64,000 nt of DNA from contig NC_080420.1 of assembly GCF_029873635.1 (NCBI RefSeq), positions 28,759,032-28,823,031 of the forward strand, written 5' to 3'. The notes under the pieces were generated by a model. That model was not told the DNA's origin, searched no databases, and saw nothing but the letters and a program-made list of their open reading frames with translations. Both the position numbers and the translations under genes were made by a program. The stretch is from Malania oleifera. Lineage: Eukaryota > Streptophyta > Magnoliopsida > Santalales > Ximeniaceae. Of this stretch, positions 1-12,500 are shown piece after piece (within the stretch, counting starts at the first letter, position 1; each line of letters starts with the position of its first letter).

Positions 1-302
1 CGTTGTTGAAATGTCTGAATATCTTCTTCAACGAACACAGGGGATTCGTCGAATAAAACTATCAAGATACTTAAAATCATCAGCTATTTGACCGCAACGT
101 ATCTCAAACCCTAACCCTACCTTTTGAACCTCCTTCCTCCTCTCACCACTCTGAAGCCATCCTCCTTCGTCACTCGCACCAGCCATCTCCATTTGTAAGC
201 ACTGCACGTACTCCTCTGCCGACGCCAAGCTCGTTAGCCCCTTACAACCTCCCTCTCTCCCGCCGTCTTTACTTTCCTTGTGCCTCAATCCTCTCTTCCT
301 CA
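1..302 (+). other. 5' internal region of non-autonomous LTR element F (no gene seen)
   Basis: This stretch precedes the first plausible start codon (303) of the element F reading frame. All three forward frames carry stops. Around 30-55 it contains CACAGGGGATTCGTCGA, the same word seen in the promoter islands of the LTRs below, so it may include leader or LTR-derived sequence. Two AACCCT units near 110-122 are not a telomeric array. The 5' LTR of element F, if present, lies outside the window. Confidence 0.3.
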
Positions 303-1441
303 GATGGCTCCTTGCCCAAAAAAGAGGGCTCTCCTCTCACCTCCTTCCCACCGACCAATCCCGACAGGCCTCTACCGAAGTTGACCCACGGTTTGTTTTC
401 GCCAAGGCTACTTACCATTACCAAAATGACATCTCCAAACGGCACATTGTGCATGGTAGGATCGTTCCATCGGCATTCCTTCAAACCCACTTTCCCACAT
501 TATTGTCCAAAATTCAAGTCATCGAATGAGATGCCCTTTTCGATCTGGGGGAGCTTGTCTATGAGGAGCTAGTACAAAAGTTTTACTCAAACTTTGTTCC
601 GTCACATCGTGGCATTGCAGCATACTCCACAGTAAGGGGGACCCTCATTCACCTATCAGACGACACCTTCACTCAGGTCATCGGCTACCGACTTTATCCT
701 ATCCAAGGCCTCCCCAAGGCCTCCTGGTCTACGTGCTATGATTGGTTTGAGGCTCACGAACCTCTCAAACTCATCATTGGTAACCCCCCATCCCTCTTGT
801 GGCACGACCCAAATCTAAGGACTTCACCATTGAATTTCAGGTCCTCCATCACATTATCACCTATAACTTTTGTCACAGGACTGGTGGACGTGATTGGGTC
901 ACCCTAGGCGATATCTTCTGCATGTATTGCCTATGGGTCGACAGAGGCATTTACTTGCCAATGGTCATTGTTCAGAATATGGAGGAGAGTCTGAAATGGC
1001 AACGAGGTTGCCTACCATACGGTCGTCTGCTCACCACGTTTTTTGATCATTTCAGCCTCATTCGCGTCGGGATGCCTTCTATTCACCCTACGCCTGATGA
1101 CACCTATACAGAGGCTACCCTGCATCGTATGCACTTTGAGAAGGATGATGATACAAATACGTGGGTAAAAACCCACGAGCAAGGCCGAGCACTAGCTGAT
1201 GAGGTCAAAGCTACCATAATTGAGGACAACGAGGCCGAGGAACTTGCTGTTGACCCCATCGTCTAGCGTCTCGATGGTCTTCAGCTTGTCATGACGCAGT
1301 CCAATTATGCGCACCCGTGCCCGCTTTGATTTGATCGATGTGGCCTTAGCACTTCAAGAAAATCACAATCGTGCACGATTCGACTCTATTGATGATACCT
1401 TAGCTGCTCTCCTCGCCAAATTTGATCGTCCACAGGACTAG
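303..1441 (+). pseudogene. Decayed ORF of the 'putative plant transposon protein' type (element F)
   Basis: The frame starts MAPCPKKRALLSPP at 303, shifts near 370-385, then reads on through an in-frame TGA at 527-529 (DALFDLGELVYEELVQKFY follows it directly), shifts again near 790-800 into 799-1266, and ends with a separate frame at 1307-1441 (MRTRARFDLIDVALALQE). The middle block, including SHRGIAAYSTVRGTLIHLSD and TGGRDWVTLGDIFCMYCLW, resembles the Transposase_32-like domain often found inside plant retroelements. I recall this family by sequence style only. At least two frameshifts and two stops mean it is not expressed as one protein. It lies upstream of a polypurine tract and an LTR on the same strand, so it is the cargo ORF of an LTR element without visible gag or pol. 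Confidence 0.6.
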
Positions 1442-1635
1442 TGTTCGGTGACACTCCCTATTTTTGATAATGGCAAAGTAGGAGATGAAAGGATGATCTT
1501 TTGAGGCTGATATATTCTGATGTAGTTAGACATACTAATGACTTATTTTCTAATGTAGTGATAATGACTTTGCATCACTTTTGATGTTCTGATGCAAATC
1601 GCTGTACATTCTTTATCATGCTCACTTTGGAATCA

Positions 1636-1745
1636 TGAATGGACTTGTGTTGAATGAAAAATACTAAGATGCTTGTTTTGAATGAAAAATATTGAGATGT
1701 ATACTTGTGTTGAATGAAAAATACTGAGATGCTTGTGTTGAATAT
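1636..1745 (+). repeat. Short tandem repeat upstream of the polypurine tract
   Basis: A unit of about 31 bases built on CTTGTGTTGAATGAAAAAT is repeated three times with small changes, with a partial fourth copy. It sits between the decayed ORF and the 3' LTR of element F. Confidence 0.7.
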
Positions 1746-1973
1746 TGAACGGCTAGTATAGGATATTCAATTTATGCAGGTTTAAAAACATGAAAAATGC
1801 TTAATTTATAGACGATATGCTACCGAAATTTCATTTGAATCTCCTTTCCAAAACCAAATATGATTTTCACATAGTGCATATATTAAAGTGGAGGAATTGT
1901 TAAAATCTTAACGTTTGCATATACTGAGGGGGAGCATTTTTTTTCAAAAGAACACTAATGGCTTGCCATCATC

Positions 1974-1987
1974 AAAAAGGGGGAGAA
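1974..1987 (+). other. Polypurine tract of element F
   Basis: A run of A and G (AAAAAGGGGGAGAA) lies directly against the TGTTAAACCC start of the LTR, where plus-strand DNA synthesis of an LTR retroelement would be primed. Confidence 0.75.
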
Positions 1988-3719
1988 TGTTAAACCCAGT
2001 GGCTAAGGGCTTTCATTCTAGCCTTGTTTTGATGACAACAACCCATTAGCAGTTCTTTAAAATTACTGACAGTTTTCCTCTAGTCCAATCCAAATACACA
2101 TGACAGTTCCAAAGCAAGCATAAGGGTTAAACAAGTTTCAAACCAGAAAAGAGCAGATGGCCATCAACAAAGTCAAACATATGACATATCCGAAACTTAG
2201 CCACTTAACCAAAGCATTTATGGATCTTACATAGCGAACACAAGCTCTGGGTTGTGTGTGTGAGTAAGGAAGGTTGACATTGTAATCCCTTGTGTATGGT
2301 TCTATTCAAAAGTAGCTAGCAAGAGATGGGCAAATTGCATATGCATTCATTTCATTATAGGCTAGAACACAAACACTAGTCTCACACATACATATCAAGT
2401 CAAGTAAATTGCATAAGATGTCTATAACTTTCAAACATATTTCATTAAACCCAAGACATCTTAAAATAGATTAAACATTATTTCTAAAACAAGATGAAAC
2501 CTTACTTTAACATAAACCAAAGTTTGAATAGTTTTAAAATGATAAGTAAAGGATTCGTCGATGAATACAAGGGATTTGTCGACGAACGCAACAAGGTACC
2601 TCGTCTACGTACATAGGGTACTCGTTAAAGTACACAAGGTACTTGTTGACGTACACAGGGTACTCGTCGATGAAAATATACCGAGACCACCTAAAAAGTT
2701 TTGAGCAAGTTCGTCGACGAATACAGGGGATTCGGCAATGAATATAATGTGTGGTTCATCGACGTACACAGGGTGCTCGTCGACAAAAAGATACCAAAAT
2801 CGCCTAAAATTTCAGAGCATCTTCATCGACGAATACAGGAGATTCGGCAACGAAGGCAATGCAGTGGTTCATCGACGTACACAAGGTACTTATCGACGAA
2901 AAGAAATCGAGATCCATTTGAATTCAGAACCAATGGTTCATTGATGAACGCAGGGCTTCGTCGACGAAGGTACACATGGGACTCGTCGATGAAGTCGTGA
3001 TCTCGTCGACGAATGTTGGGCTGCAGACTGCATTAAATGCACCTAAACAGCTAGTTTTCAATCTATCTTATGTCAATTAATGCCCAACGGGTCTCCAACG
3101 CTCAGCTAGTCCCTTTGGCCTTTAAAATGGGTCTTATGCATTTATTTAAAACTAGTTAAGCAAATTGGTTGTTGAGAACAATCATTGTGCATTCATACTA
3201 GGGTTTCACTTTGTGCCATCTTGCCCTCTTGCTCTTTACTTTTGTTTACACACCATTTACAAAGAGGGAATAGTGTGAGGCTTGTATTGGGATATTCATC
3301 TCAAAGATGAGTATTCTGCATTGTATCTACTTTCTTTCAAATTCTTTGTATTGGAAGGCTCTTTGTGAGCTATTATAAGGTGACTCTAGGTGAGCACCAT
3401 TGTAAAAGATCGTTGCGAGCAGCTGGGTTGTAAAGGCTTCTCTGCCGGGAATGAGAGTTACATTGTGGATTTGGGGAATCCTTGAGTTGGTCTCAAGGCG
3501 TGGACGTAGGCTCGGTGCCGAACCACGCTAACATCGCTACGTTAAGCTTCTCCTATCCCTTCTCTCTTGTGTTGCTCACTTATATCTATTTGCATTATAT
3601 ATACTATGATATAATACCCTTGCTCTTGTTAAGAAAACTTTGTGATTGTAGAAAAAGTTGTATATCCGCGAAAGATGTCTATTCACCCCCCCCCCTCTAG
3701 ACACATATTTGAGCCAACA
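1988..3719 (+). repeat. 3' LTR of element F (copia-like)
   Basis: The LTR starts TGTTAAACCC after the polypurine tract and ends GAGCCAACA after the C-run/CTCTAGAC motif that is common at copia LTR ends. It is 1732 bp long. An island of imperfect TCGTCGACGA repeats fills about 2555-3020, and a TATA-like TTTATTTAAA follows at 3141. The hairpin-capable motif GTGGACGTAGGC...GCCGAACCACG lies near 3500-3535. The base after the LTR opens directly into a copia integrase frame. This is best explained by insertion of F into that copia, with GATGA (3720-3724) as the expected target duplication. The other copy would lie left of the window. Confidence 0.75.
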
Positions 3720-5910
3720 GATGATTGTTCAAGAAAAGTTTGGGGTTACACTTTGAAAACTAAAGATCAAGTTTTAGATATGTTTAAGCATTTTCAGGTC
3801 AAAGTTGAAAGGGAAACCATAAAGAAGGTAAAATGTGTGCGCTCGGATAATGGTGAAAGGTAGATTGGCCCATTTGATGCATGTATTTATAGCCAAGGCA
3901 TTAGACATTAAAAGACAGTCAAGAAAACCCCTCAACAAAATGGAATTATTGAAAGGATGAATCGCACCATACTGGAGTGAATGAGATGTATGCTCTCTCA
4001 TGCAAAGTTGCCAAAATCATTTTGGGGTGAAGCAATGAGGACAACGGTGGACTTGATTAATTTGTCTCCTTCAACTCCTCTACTTGGTGAAGTTCTTGAA
4101 AAATTTTGGAAAGGTAAGGATGTCACTTATGATCATTTGAAAGTGTTTGGTTGTCGTGCATTTGTTCAAATTCCAAAAGATGAAATATCCAAACTTGATG
4201 ACAAGGCAAAGCAATGTATTTTTCTTGACTATGAGCATGATGAATTTGGATATAGATTGTGGGATCCAATTGACAAGAAAGTTGTCAGAAGCCGGGATGT
4301 TGTATTTTTTTAAGATCAAATAGTTGAAGATTTTGGCACGGTTGAGCAACCACAATCTAATGTCAATGATTTTGTTGACTTAGAGTCACCTTCTCCACCT
4401 TTTGCACATAATGAAAATATGGAAGATGTTCATCCACCTCTTGAAGATGTTGAAAATGATGAAATTTCTGGTGATGTTGAAGATGAAAATGAGGGGAAGC
4501 AACAAGTTCAAGAGTAAGCTCCATTGAGAAGATCTTCAAGAGAACCAAGACCTTCAACTAAATATCCATCAAGTGATTATGTTACTCTAACGGATCAAGG
4601 GGAGTCCGAAAACTATCAAGAAGCCTTGAAACATGAAAATAAAGTTGAATGGATGGAGGCTATACAAGAGGAAATGAAGTCTATAGTTGACAATCATACT
4701 TATGATTTGGTTAAACTTCTCCCTAGAAAGAAAGTTTTGAAAAACAAATGGGTGTTTAGGTTGAAAAATGATGGAAAGAACCTTTGGTACAAGGTTAGGC
4801 TTGTGGTAAAAGGCTTTGGTCAGAAAAAGGGAATTGACTTTGATAAAATATTCTTACCGGTTGTGAAGATGTCATCTATTCGGGTTGTTCTTGACATGAC
4901 TGCAAGCTTGAATTTAGAAGTTGAGCAACTAGATATGAAAACCGCCTTTTTACATGGTGACTTGGAAAATGAAATTTACATACAATAACCGGAAGACTTC
5001 AAACAAAAAGAGAAAGGGAATTTAGAGTGCAAATTAAAGAAAAGTTTGTATGGGTTGAAGCAAGCACCACGAAGATGGTACAAGAAATTTGATTCTTTCA
5101 TGATTGATCATGGTTACTCAAAAACCTCTTCGGATGATTGTGTGTTTGTGAAAAAATTTCCGGATGGTACTTATATTATTCTCTTACTCTATGTTAATGA
5201 TATGCTCATTGTAAGACAAGAATCCTCCAAGATTGACAAGTTGAAGTTGGAGTTGAGCAAGTCTTTTGTTATGAAAGACTTGGGACCGGCGAAGCAAATT
5301 TTTAGCATGAGAATTATTTGTGATCGCGAAAAAGAGCAAATTTGGTTGTCTCAAGAAAGTTACATTGAAAAAGTATTTGAGATGTTCAATATAAATAAAG
5401 CAAAACCCGTTGGTTGTCCACTTGCTAGTCACTTCAAGCTTAGTACAAAATAAAATCCTACAAGTGAGAAAAACAAGGAAGAGATGAAAATTTCTTATGC
5501 TTCGATCGTTGGTTCTTTAATATATGCAATGGTTTGCACAAAACCAAATTTAACTCATGTTGTTGAAGTTGTTAGTCGATTTCTCTCTAATCCAGGAAAG
5601 GAGCATTGATTAGTGGTAAAATGGATTCTTCGATGCCTTAGAGGTATTTCAAAGGTGTGTTTGTCCTTTGAAAATGGTAAATCTATGCTCCATAGATTCA
5701 CGGGTGCCGACATGACCGATGATATTGATTTTAGAAAATCAACTTTGAGTTATTTGATAACTTTTGCAGGGAGAGCTATGACATGACAATCAAAATTATA
5801 AAAATGTGTTGCTCTATCTAGTACAGAAGCTGAGTTTATTACTATTACCGAAACTTGCAAAGAATTGCTTTAGTTGATGAAATTCTTGAAAGAGTTGGAC
5901 ACGGAATAAC
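3720..5910 (+). pseudogene. Ty1/copia pol remnant G: integrase core, reverse transcriptase, RNase H
   Basis: The frame opens inside the integrase core (DDCSRKVWGY, then QQNGIIERMNRTILE near 3935-3975) and continues through SFWGEAMRTTVDLIN and the conserved FGCRAF block. A stop follows at about 4312. The reverse transcriptase (4524-5453) shows NKWVFRLK, DMKTAFLHGDLENEIYIQ and YGLKQAPRRWYKKFDSF. RNase H traces (LSSTEAEFITITETCKELL) end near 5870. The catalytic YVDD box reads YVND (about 5192), so a metal-binding Asp is lost, and there are at least six stops. Gag, protease and the integrase N-terminus are absent because element F sits at the left edge. Confidence 0.9.
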
Positions 5911-5914
5911 AAGC

Positions 5915-6071
5915 GCAGAGTTGTATTCTTTGGACCATCGTGTCCTATGAACGTATGTCAATATTAGAGGAAACCACGTTAAATTTCTTGTATCTCATTT
6001 TTATTTATTATTTGCATTACACTATTGATTTACTTGAAAAATCATTCATATATAATTTTTTTTCCCCAACA
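5915..6071 (+). repeat. Truncated 3' LTR of copia G
   Basis: After RNase H the sequence jumps into an LTR tail: a degraded version of the copia LTR motif (GAACGTATGT...GAAACCACGTTAAA, about 5950-5985) and a terminal CCCAACA ending at 6071. The 5' part of the LTR and the polypurine tract are deleted. Confidence 0.55.
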
Positions 6072-6587
6072 CAGGTAACCAATAAATTCTGCCTTATTAT
6101 TTATTGACCAATCAATCCAAGCTCGCAAAAGATCAAGTTACAGTTTCGCAGCATGGGTTTAAGAAGGGTCATACTGCAGGAAAAACCAACTCCATGATTT
6201 CTTCGCTGCAATTGAGCTTTGTGGCAGTACAGCTGAAGAGCTGCTCCAAACATCAAAAATAAATTTTACTTTGTGACCATTGAACTGCAAATGGGAGCCA
6301 TAGAGACGAACCTCCTCTGTCCAATGATTACAAGTTAAGGAAAAAAAAAAAGTTCTTTTTTATGATAACATATTACTAAAGGGTATAATTCTAAACAAAG
6401 AGTAGGAAGCTTTGCAAGTTTGACAAACTAGGAGACGAAAAACGGAGTTGATCCTCCAAAATATCAGTAGAGGATTCGGAAGATGACCCAGGGACTCTAA
6501 GAAAGACAAAAGCTGGGGATTCCCTAACACGGCTTTCATGAAGTGAGTTCTAGTAACAAATCATCTCCGCTTTCAGGCAATGGGTCA
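6072..6587 (-). other. 3' flank and probable 3' UTR of the SLH gene
   Basis: Non-coding by inspection in all frames. It lies directly downstream of the SLH stop codon on the minus strand. No transposon ends or RNA gene were recognised. The exact polyadenylation site cannot be told from sequence alone. Confidence 0.4.
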
Positions 6588-9500
6588 CTATGCTTGGCTC
6601 TCCCATTTCCACCTTCGTCCGACTTCCTCGAGAACCTTCGCACGAGCTTGGTTTTTCCTCGCTTCATCTTCTACCCAAGATCTGCAGCAATTGAGTTCAT
6701 TAAATTAATAACGAAAGTAGTGGTTAGCAGTTGGAACTTGGAGGCCCAAGTTTGTCACACACTGCCTTACAATAATTTCCAACAGTAAAATTGCGGTAAA
6801 TAGCTAAATTACCTTAACAGAAATCAACATTTAAGGCGGCCAGCCTAACCATATAACTATATCGAATCAGCTCAAGCATATTAACCACATTAACTGGAAA
6901 ACTATAGTATTTTTCAAAGTAAAAAGACTAAAAATTGATGCAGGTCATATAATAAATTCAATACTACAGTGCAAATAATATTTGAGGTTAGGAACACATG
7001 AAAGAAAAAACTAATGATCATTACAATACTGAGCTAAAATCCCCCAATTTTCTAGCTTTAATTTAAGGATTAACATTAATTCAATTTTAACATTTTTTTC
7101 TTAGACACAACACCACCTCAGAAATCAGATACCAGCATCAAAGTCAATAATATTCACTGGGCATAGAAACTTCTTTTGGTCAACTTCAGAATGGATGGGT
7201 TACAAGTACAGAAAAAACTTTGTCTGCAACTCAGAAACATGAGGTTGGACATGGGTTAAAAGAAAAAGTGACTCATTTTTATTATATATACTTCCACATT
7301 CCATATAAAAATTAAAGAAAACTGTAGAATAAAAACTATTATTTATTATTTTATAAGTTCAATAATTATTGTAAAGTTCTATTTATTCTGTAATTTCTTT
7401 AAATCTTTGGAATTTATTCAATTTAAACAACTAGATATATTGGTGTAGAGAGCACGAGGATGTTGTAACAAACTTTGAGACAATAAAATCTCTGTAATCA
7501 AAGGATAAAAACAACCCAAAAAAATTTTGTTACTAGAAGGATATGATGATGGGTAGTAATATGCTCAAAATGCAGGATTAGATGCAGATTTATTTGTAAC
7601 CAAATCTCCTTTGCAACATACTGATTCTGATTTTTCTTAACGGAAAAGAAAGGCGGCTTGGGAGTGTGTGTCTGTATCTCTGCATGAATGGTTTTTGCAT
7701 GCTGGGGAGGAATTAGGAAGAAGGATGCATTCTTAACCATTACCTTAGAATTCGTACAGCTTCTTTCTCAGCTTCCAACAGAGATTTTGCATCCCACATA
7801 CCTTCCCACTTGGTCTGTAAATCACTATGCATATCCTGCAATTTACGCTGCTCAGCTATATAATTAGCCTTCTCCCATGCAAGCCTTTCTGACATTTCAC
7901 TCACTTCTTCCCGGAGACTGAGAAGCAGTTGCCTCTGGCAGTCAATAGCTGCCTTCTCCTTCAAATACTTGGCAAGATTATTCTCCTGAACAATCTTCTC
8001 CAGTTCCAAATTATGCACAGAAGCAATGTAAGCCCTCTCCACTTCTAAACCACGGGCCATCTCTTTTTCCAGCTTCTCATCCCAAAAGCTTTGTATATCT
8101 CCTTTGCCAAGCAACTCAAGCCTAATTTCTTCCATCTCAGCTTTCCTAGAAGAGTTCTCAGCTTCAAGTCGTGACAGCTCAGCATATATTGATTCTGTCA
8201 TCCTGCCACTGGCTACTGCCACCACTGCTTGTGCTTTTGTGGAAGGTTTCTTTGGTTGAAACCGCTTGCTCTGTCCTGTGAAATGACATGGCCAAAATAG
8301 GAGTCATCAACATTAATGTGATAAGCTGGCATGTAGTATGCATAAGAATGGTATGCCAGTACCATGCCATCACTCCCACGTTACATCAAATTTTTTGCAA
8401 TTTTAATCAACCATGGCAAATTTCTTGTCGCCCCTTCCATAAAAAATAGGAAAAAGAAGGGGGAAGAGAACAACAATGTCTGCGCTGAAAGCCTCCACTT
8501 TCAGAGCAACTTTCAGGTTCTGTTTGGTTGGCAAAACGTTTATTCTTAGAAATAGAATGGAATGAGATGAAATGTAATAAAAATTGTATAAAAAATTAAT
8601 AAGTTAGAAAAAAGAAATTTTTTTATGAACAAGCTTGTGTTATTCCATCCAACATGGGATAGGATAGTAATAGACATTCTCATGGTAAAATATGGGAATA
8701 GTCATTCCTTATTTGTTCCATCTAATGGATTAATAAAAATTTTTGCACTCCCATTTGCTTTACGATGACAATACATCTTTTGTAAAATGTAAACTATCAA
8801 ATTATTCTACTCCTAGGAATAGACAGACATCCAGTAAATATCTCCCCAATTCACACAGCATCCCATTCCACCAAACAAATGCACAAACATGCATGCATGA
8901 AGTCCTTGTCCTTTGGGTTACCAAGCTTGGTTTAGCCTATGTTTAACTAAAATTTTGAAGCCCCACAAGTATGGAAATTTCAATTTTGATTTCGATTTCG
9001 ATTTGGAAAAATGATGGAATTTAATAGTAGAGCTAGGAATTCTTTTATGAAACTTCAGAAATGGTTAATAGACATAATATTGTAAGTTTTAGGGCGCTAG
9101 TATATTATAAATAAATACATCTATGAAACGTGTGAGGCGCAATAGTTGTAAATTGTATTATAGTAAGTGTATTAAACCTATGCACTTGACATAAACGAAA
9201 TTCATAAACCAATTAAATATTTTTATTGTACAAACAAAGATAATTTGACATGAATGGTTAAATAAAATTCTGTTTTTGATATCTAGTTTGATTTTTTATA
9301 TAACTTAAAAAGCCCTAGTAATAATCTTTTGTTTCAATTAAAAATTAAAATAAATCATGGGAGCAATCACTTCCCGTTTAAATCTCTCATTTGAATTCCA
9401 AGGAAATTCCATTCCATGGTTAAAATTACTACAAATTTTGCAAAATTTTTGAGATTTCAATAAATTACGGATGATTTGCTGAAATTTTGACAGAAATTTT

Positions 9501-12500
9501 GTAAGACAGAAATCAATTCCCATGTCAATTTCGAGAGTGACAAAAATTGGAAGTTCAAACAGAAATTTCGACAATTTCATGGAAATCTAAGACCATGAAT
9601 ATATATATGGCCCCTATCTTTCACTTGGTTAAGAGCTCTACGTTGCATTTGGGTCGGTGGCTAAGGCTTATAGGACTGGTCTGAAGACTCTGAATGGATT
9701 GTACAGAATTGGATTGGCTAAGGTTATTATCCTATCCCATGTTTGAAATTTGAAGTAGGATACCATTGAATAAGCTAATCATTCAAAGGGCTAAAATACC
9801 CATTAACAAAAAGATATATAAAAATTTAATTTTCCTTCAAATTCAATATTAAAACAATACAGTTGAAGATTTGTTAGAATTCTTAATCCCTTGGTCAAAC
9901 ATCAAACACCTAGAATTCTAAATCCCTCTATGGCACGGGCTGACAATTTCCAATCTGCCAACACAAACAAATGGCACACTTCCCAAATATGGAAACAATA
10001 AATATTTTGACAACAGAAAAGATCTTCATACCCAAATCAAAATTCCAAAGTCTTCAAGTTGGATTGAGATTTGATTCTCGAGTTTGAGATCCCATATTGA
10101 AGAACTCAAGCTGGTGTTCAAGAAATTTGAAGTGAATGGATACAGAAAGATCTCGTCATTGGAGTTGGGGTTGATTATGGGAAGTTTGGGCCATCCGTTG
10201 ACAAATGAAGAGCTTGGCAAGATGATCGTCAAGTTTGACGCGGACGATGATGGCGGATGGGTGCATTGGTCTGGACGCATTTATATAATTGAACTTGAAG
10301 GGGGTAGATTTCCACAAAGCCCTGGAAAATCTGAAGGACGCACTCTCTGTGTATGACACCGACAGCAACGGATTGATATCAGCGAAGGAGTTGCAGTTGC
10401 AGGAGGTCATAAGGAGAATCGGCAACAACTGCTCCATCGCCAAGTGCTGGAAGATTATCAGCAGGGCCTATTGCAACAGCAACAGCATGATCAGGGGTAG
10501 GGTCGTCCATTTTGTTCCTTTTTTTGGCTAGCTGGAGCAGATCGGTGGGAAGGGGCTGGCCTGCCTTATCCTAAATAAAGGGGCAAAGCTCCATCTCCTT
10601 AGCCAGTCCTGTACCCCCATCGCGTTACACCAAACATAGGCTAGGAGTAGCCTAACCTATCCGCTAAACCAAACTGCACCCTAGAGTCTAGAACATATTG
10701 GCTTACACCACTAACAACAATCTTGATTACTAAACACAAAGGTTTGTTTTCATGGCATGCTTGATTGATTCAAGTTCATAGAGGTTCTGAAAGAAATCTT
10801 CCAACCAACAAAAATGGGGATTCGTACAGAGGCATTTTATGGACTAGACTAATTTTGGTTTTTCAGTTAGTAGCAAAAAGAAAGGAAAACTGCGTATCAT
10901 TTATGTCGGCCACTATTCTTTTGGAAAATGAAATTAGTGATTCACTTGTTTAGTTTAATCTGTAAAAAATGATAATATCATTTCATTAAATTTCCCACAT
11001 CTAAATTAATCACTTTTATCATAATTTTTTATGATTTTATCATTTAAGGAATTAATTAATAATCTGAAAATCAATGTCATGGTATTTTAACCATTTAAAA
11101 AGGGCTTTTCCAATAGAAATTTTCCCCAACTTTCTGGAAGTTTTTCATTTGGCAAATTTGAAATTATCATAACAAAAAATCATTCTAGGATTAAAAAATT
11201 TGAGCGAGAATCATATCATATTTTTCCTTTTCACTTGCAAAAAATTATTGGGAATGTGTGGCATTACATTCCCAAGTTTGTTTGGGCACTGAAACTGATG
11301 TAGCGGGCATCTTAACATTGCTAGGACTGAAAAATTTCCAACAAAACATGCACATCCAATTCCCACCCGCCCCCATGGGCATCAATGCCCCCATACTACA
11401 ATATTATTACACATTATTGTGTTCAAATAATAAAGTAAGATTGACGGTATTATTATCATGTTATAGTAGTATAATATAATAGTTAAAATTTGGAGACCAT
11501 ATTGCCCTCAATTATTTTGGTAAATTGGATTATTAAGCATAGAATTTTTTTAATTTATGATTGTTGAAAATTTTAGGAAAGATTTAATAAGGTACCATTA
11601 CTAGTAGGTTTTGTTAAAAATATAGATTTAACAAGGTACTATTACTAGTAGGTTTTGTTAAATATTCTTAGGTCACAACTATAATGGTCATCTTCTCAAA
11701 CTGCAGAATTCTTATGCTGAAACAAACAAAAATATTCCCATGAGGTAAGAGCAAGATTCTCAAGAATGTCATTCTATGGGAATATTTTTTACCCCACGAA
11801 CTAAATCCCCCCCGAGGACTAGCAAAGCATGTAAGCTTTGAACAATAAGAGCTGCATCCTATTTTTACTAGTTTTGGCACACACACCTTAAGCCCTTTTA
11901 TTTCCATCTTCAATAGCTTAATGTTTAAATAGAACCCTAAAGTTCTTTAGAGGATTTGTCGCCACCATTGTTGTTGTTGTTAACAAGAAAATAAAAGAAG
12001 AAATTAAGAGCATGTCACTTCTGATTTTTGTTTTCTGTTTTCACAGTTAACAAATAGATTATGAAAATGCGCTTGTTTAGGTCGCTAATTTTCTATCTTA
12101 GTTGTCCGTTTTCAGACGTTTTTGAAAAATTTAAAAATCATATTTTATGGTGCACTGATTTCCAAAATACATTTAACATCCAAAATTAAATTTTGCGGAT
12201 TCAATCATTCATTTTATACATTATTTTTAATTTAATTTAGAATAAAACGACCATGTGAAGTTCAAATATAATTTTGAAAATATCTCATAAATTATGTAAA
12301 AAATTAAAAATAATAATAGTAAAACCCATCTTAAAAATATATTTTATACATAAATATAATTTAATTAAATTAATGACCATGTGAATTTAAAATATAATTT
12401 AAAAATATTCATAATAGTAAAATCCATATAAAAAATATTTTTACTATGTCTCTATTGTCATGTACAATAAGATTTTTCTGTAAAGTGAATTTTAAAATAT

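Noticed and set aside
108-124. AACCCT units suggesting an interstitial telomere repeat
   Set aside because: Only two units with a broken third; too short to be more than chance.
8521-8877. Assignment of this MITE-like sequence to a named hAT or Mutator family
   Set aside because: No target duplication could be found, so the superfamily cannot be decided from this copy.
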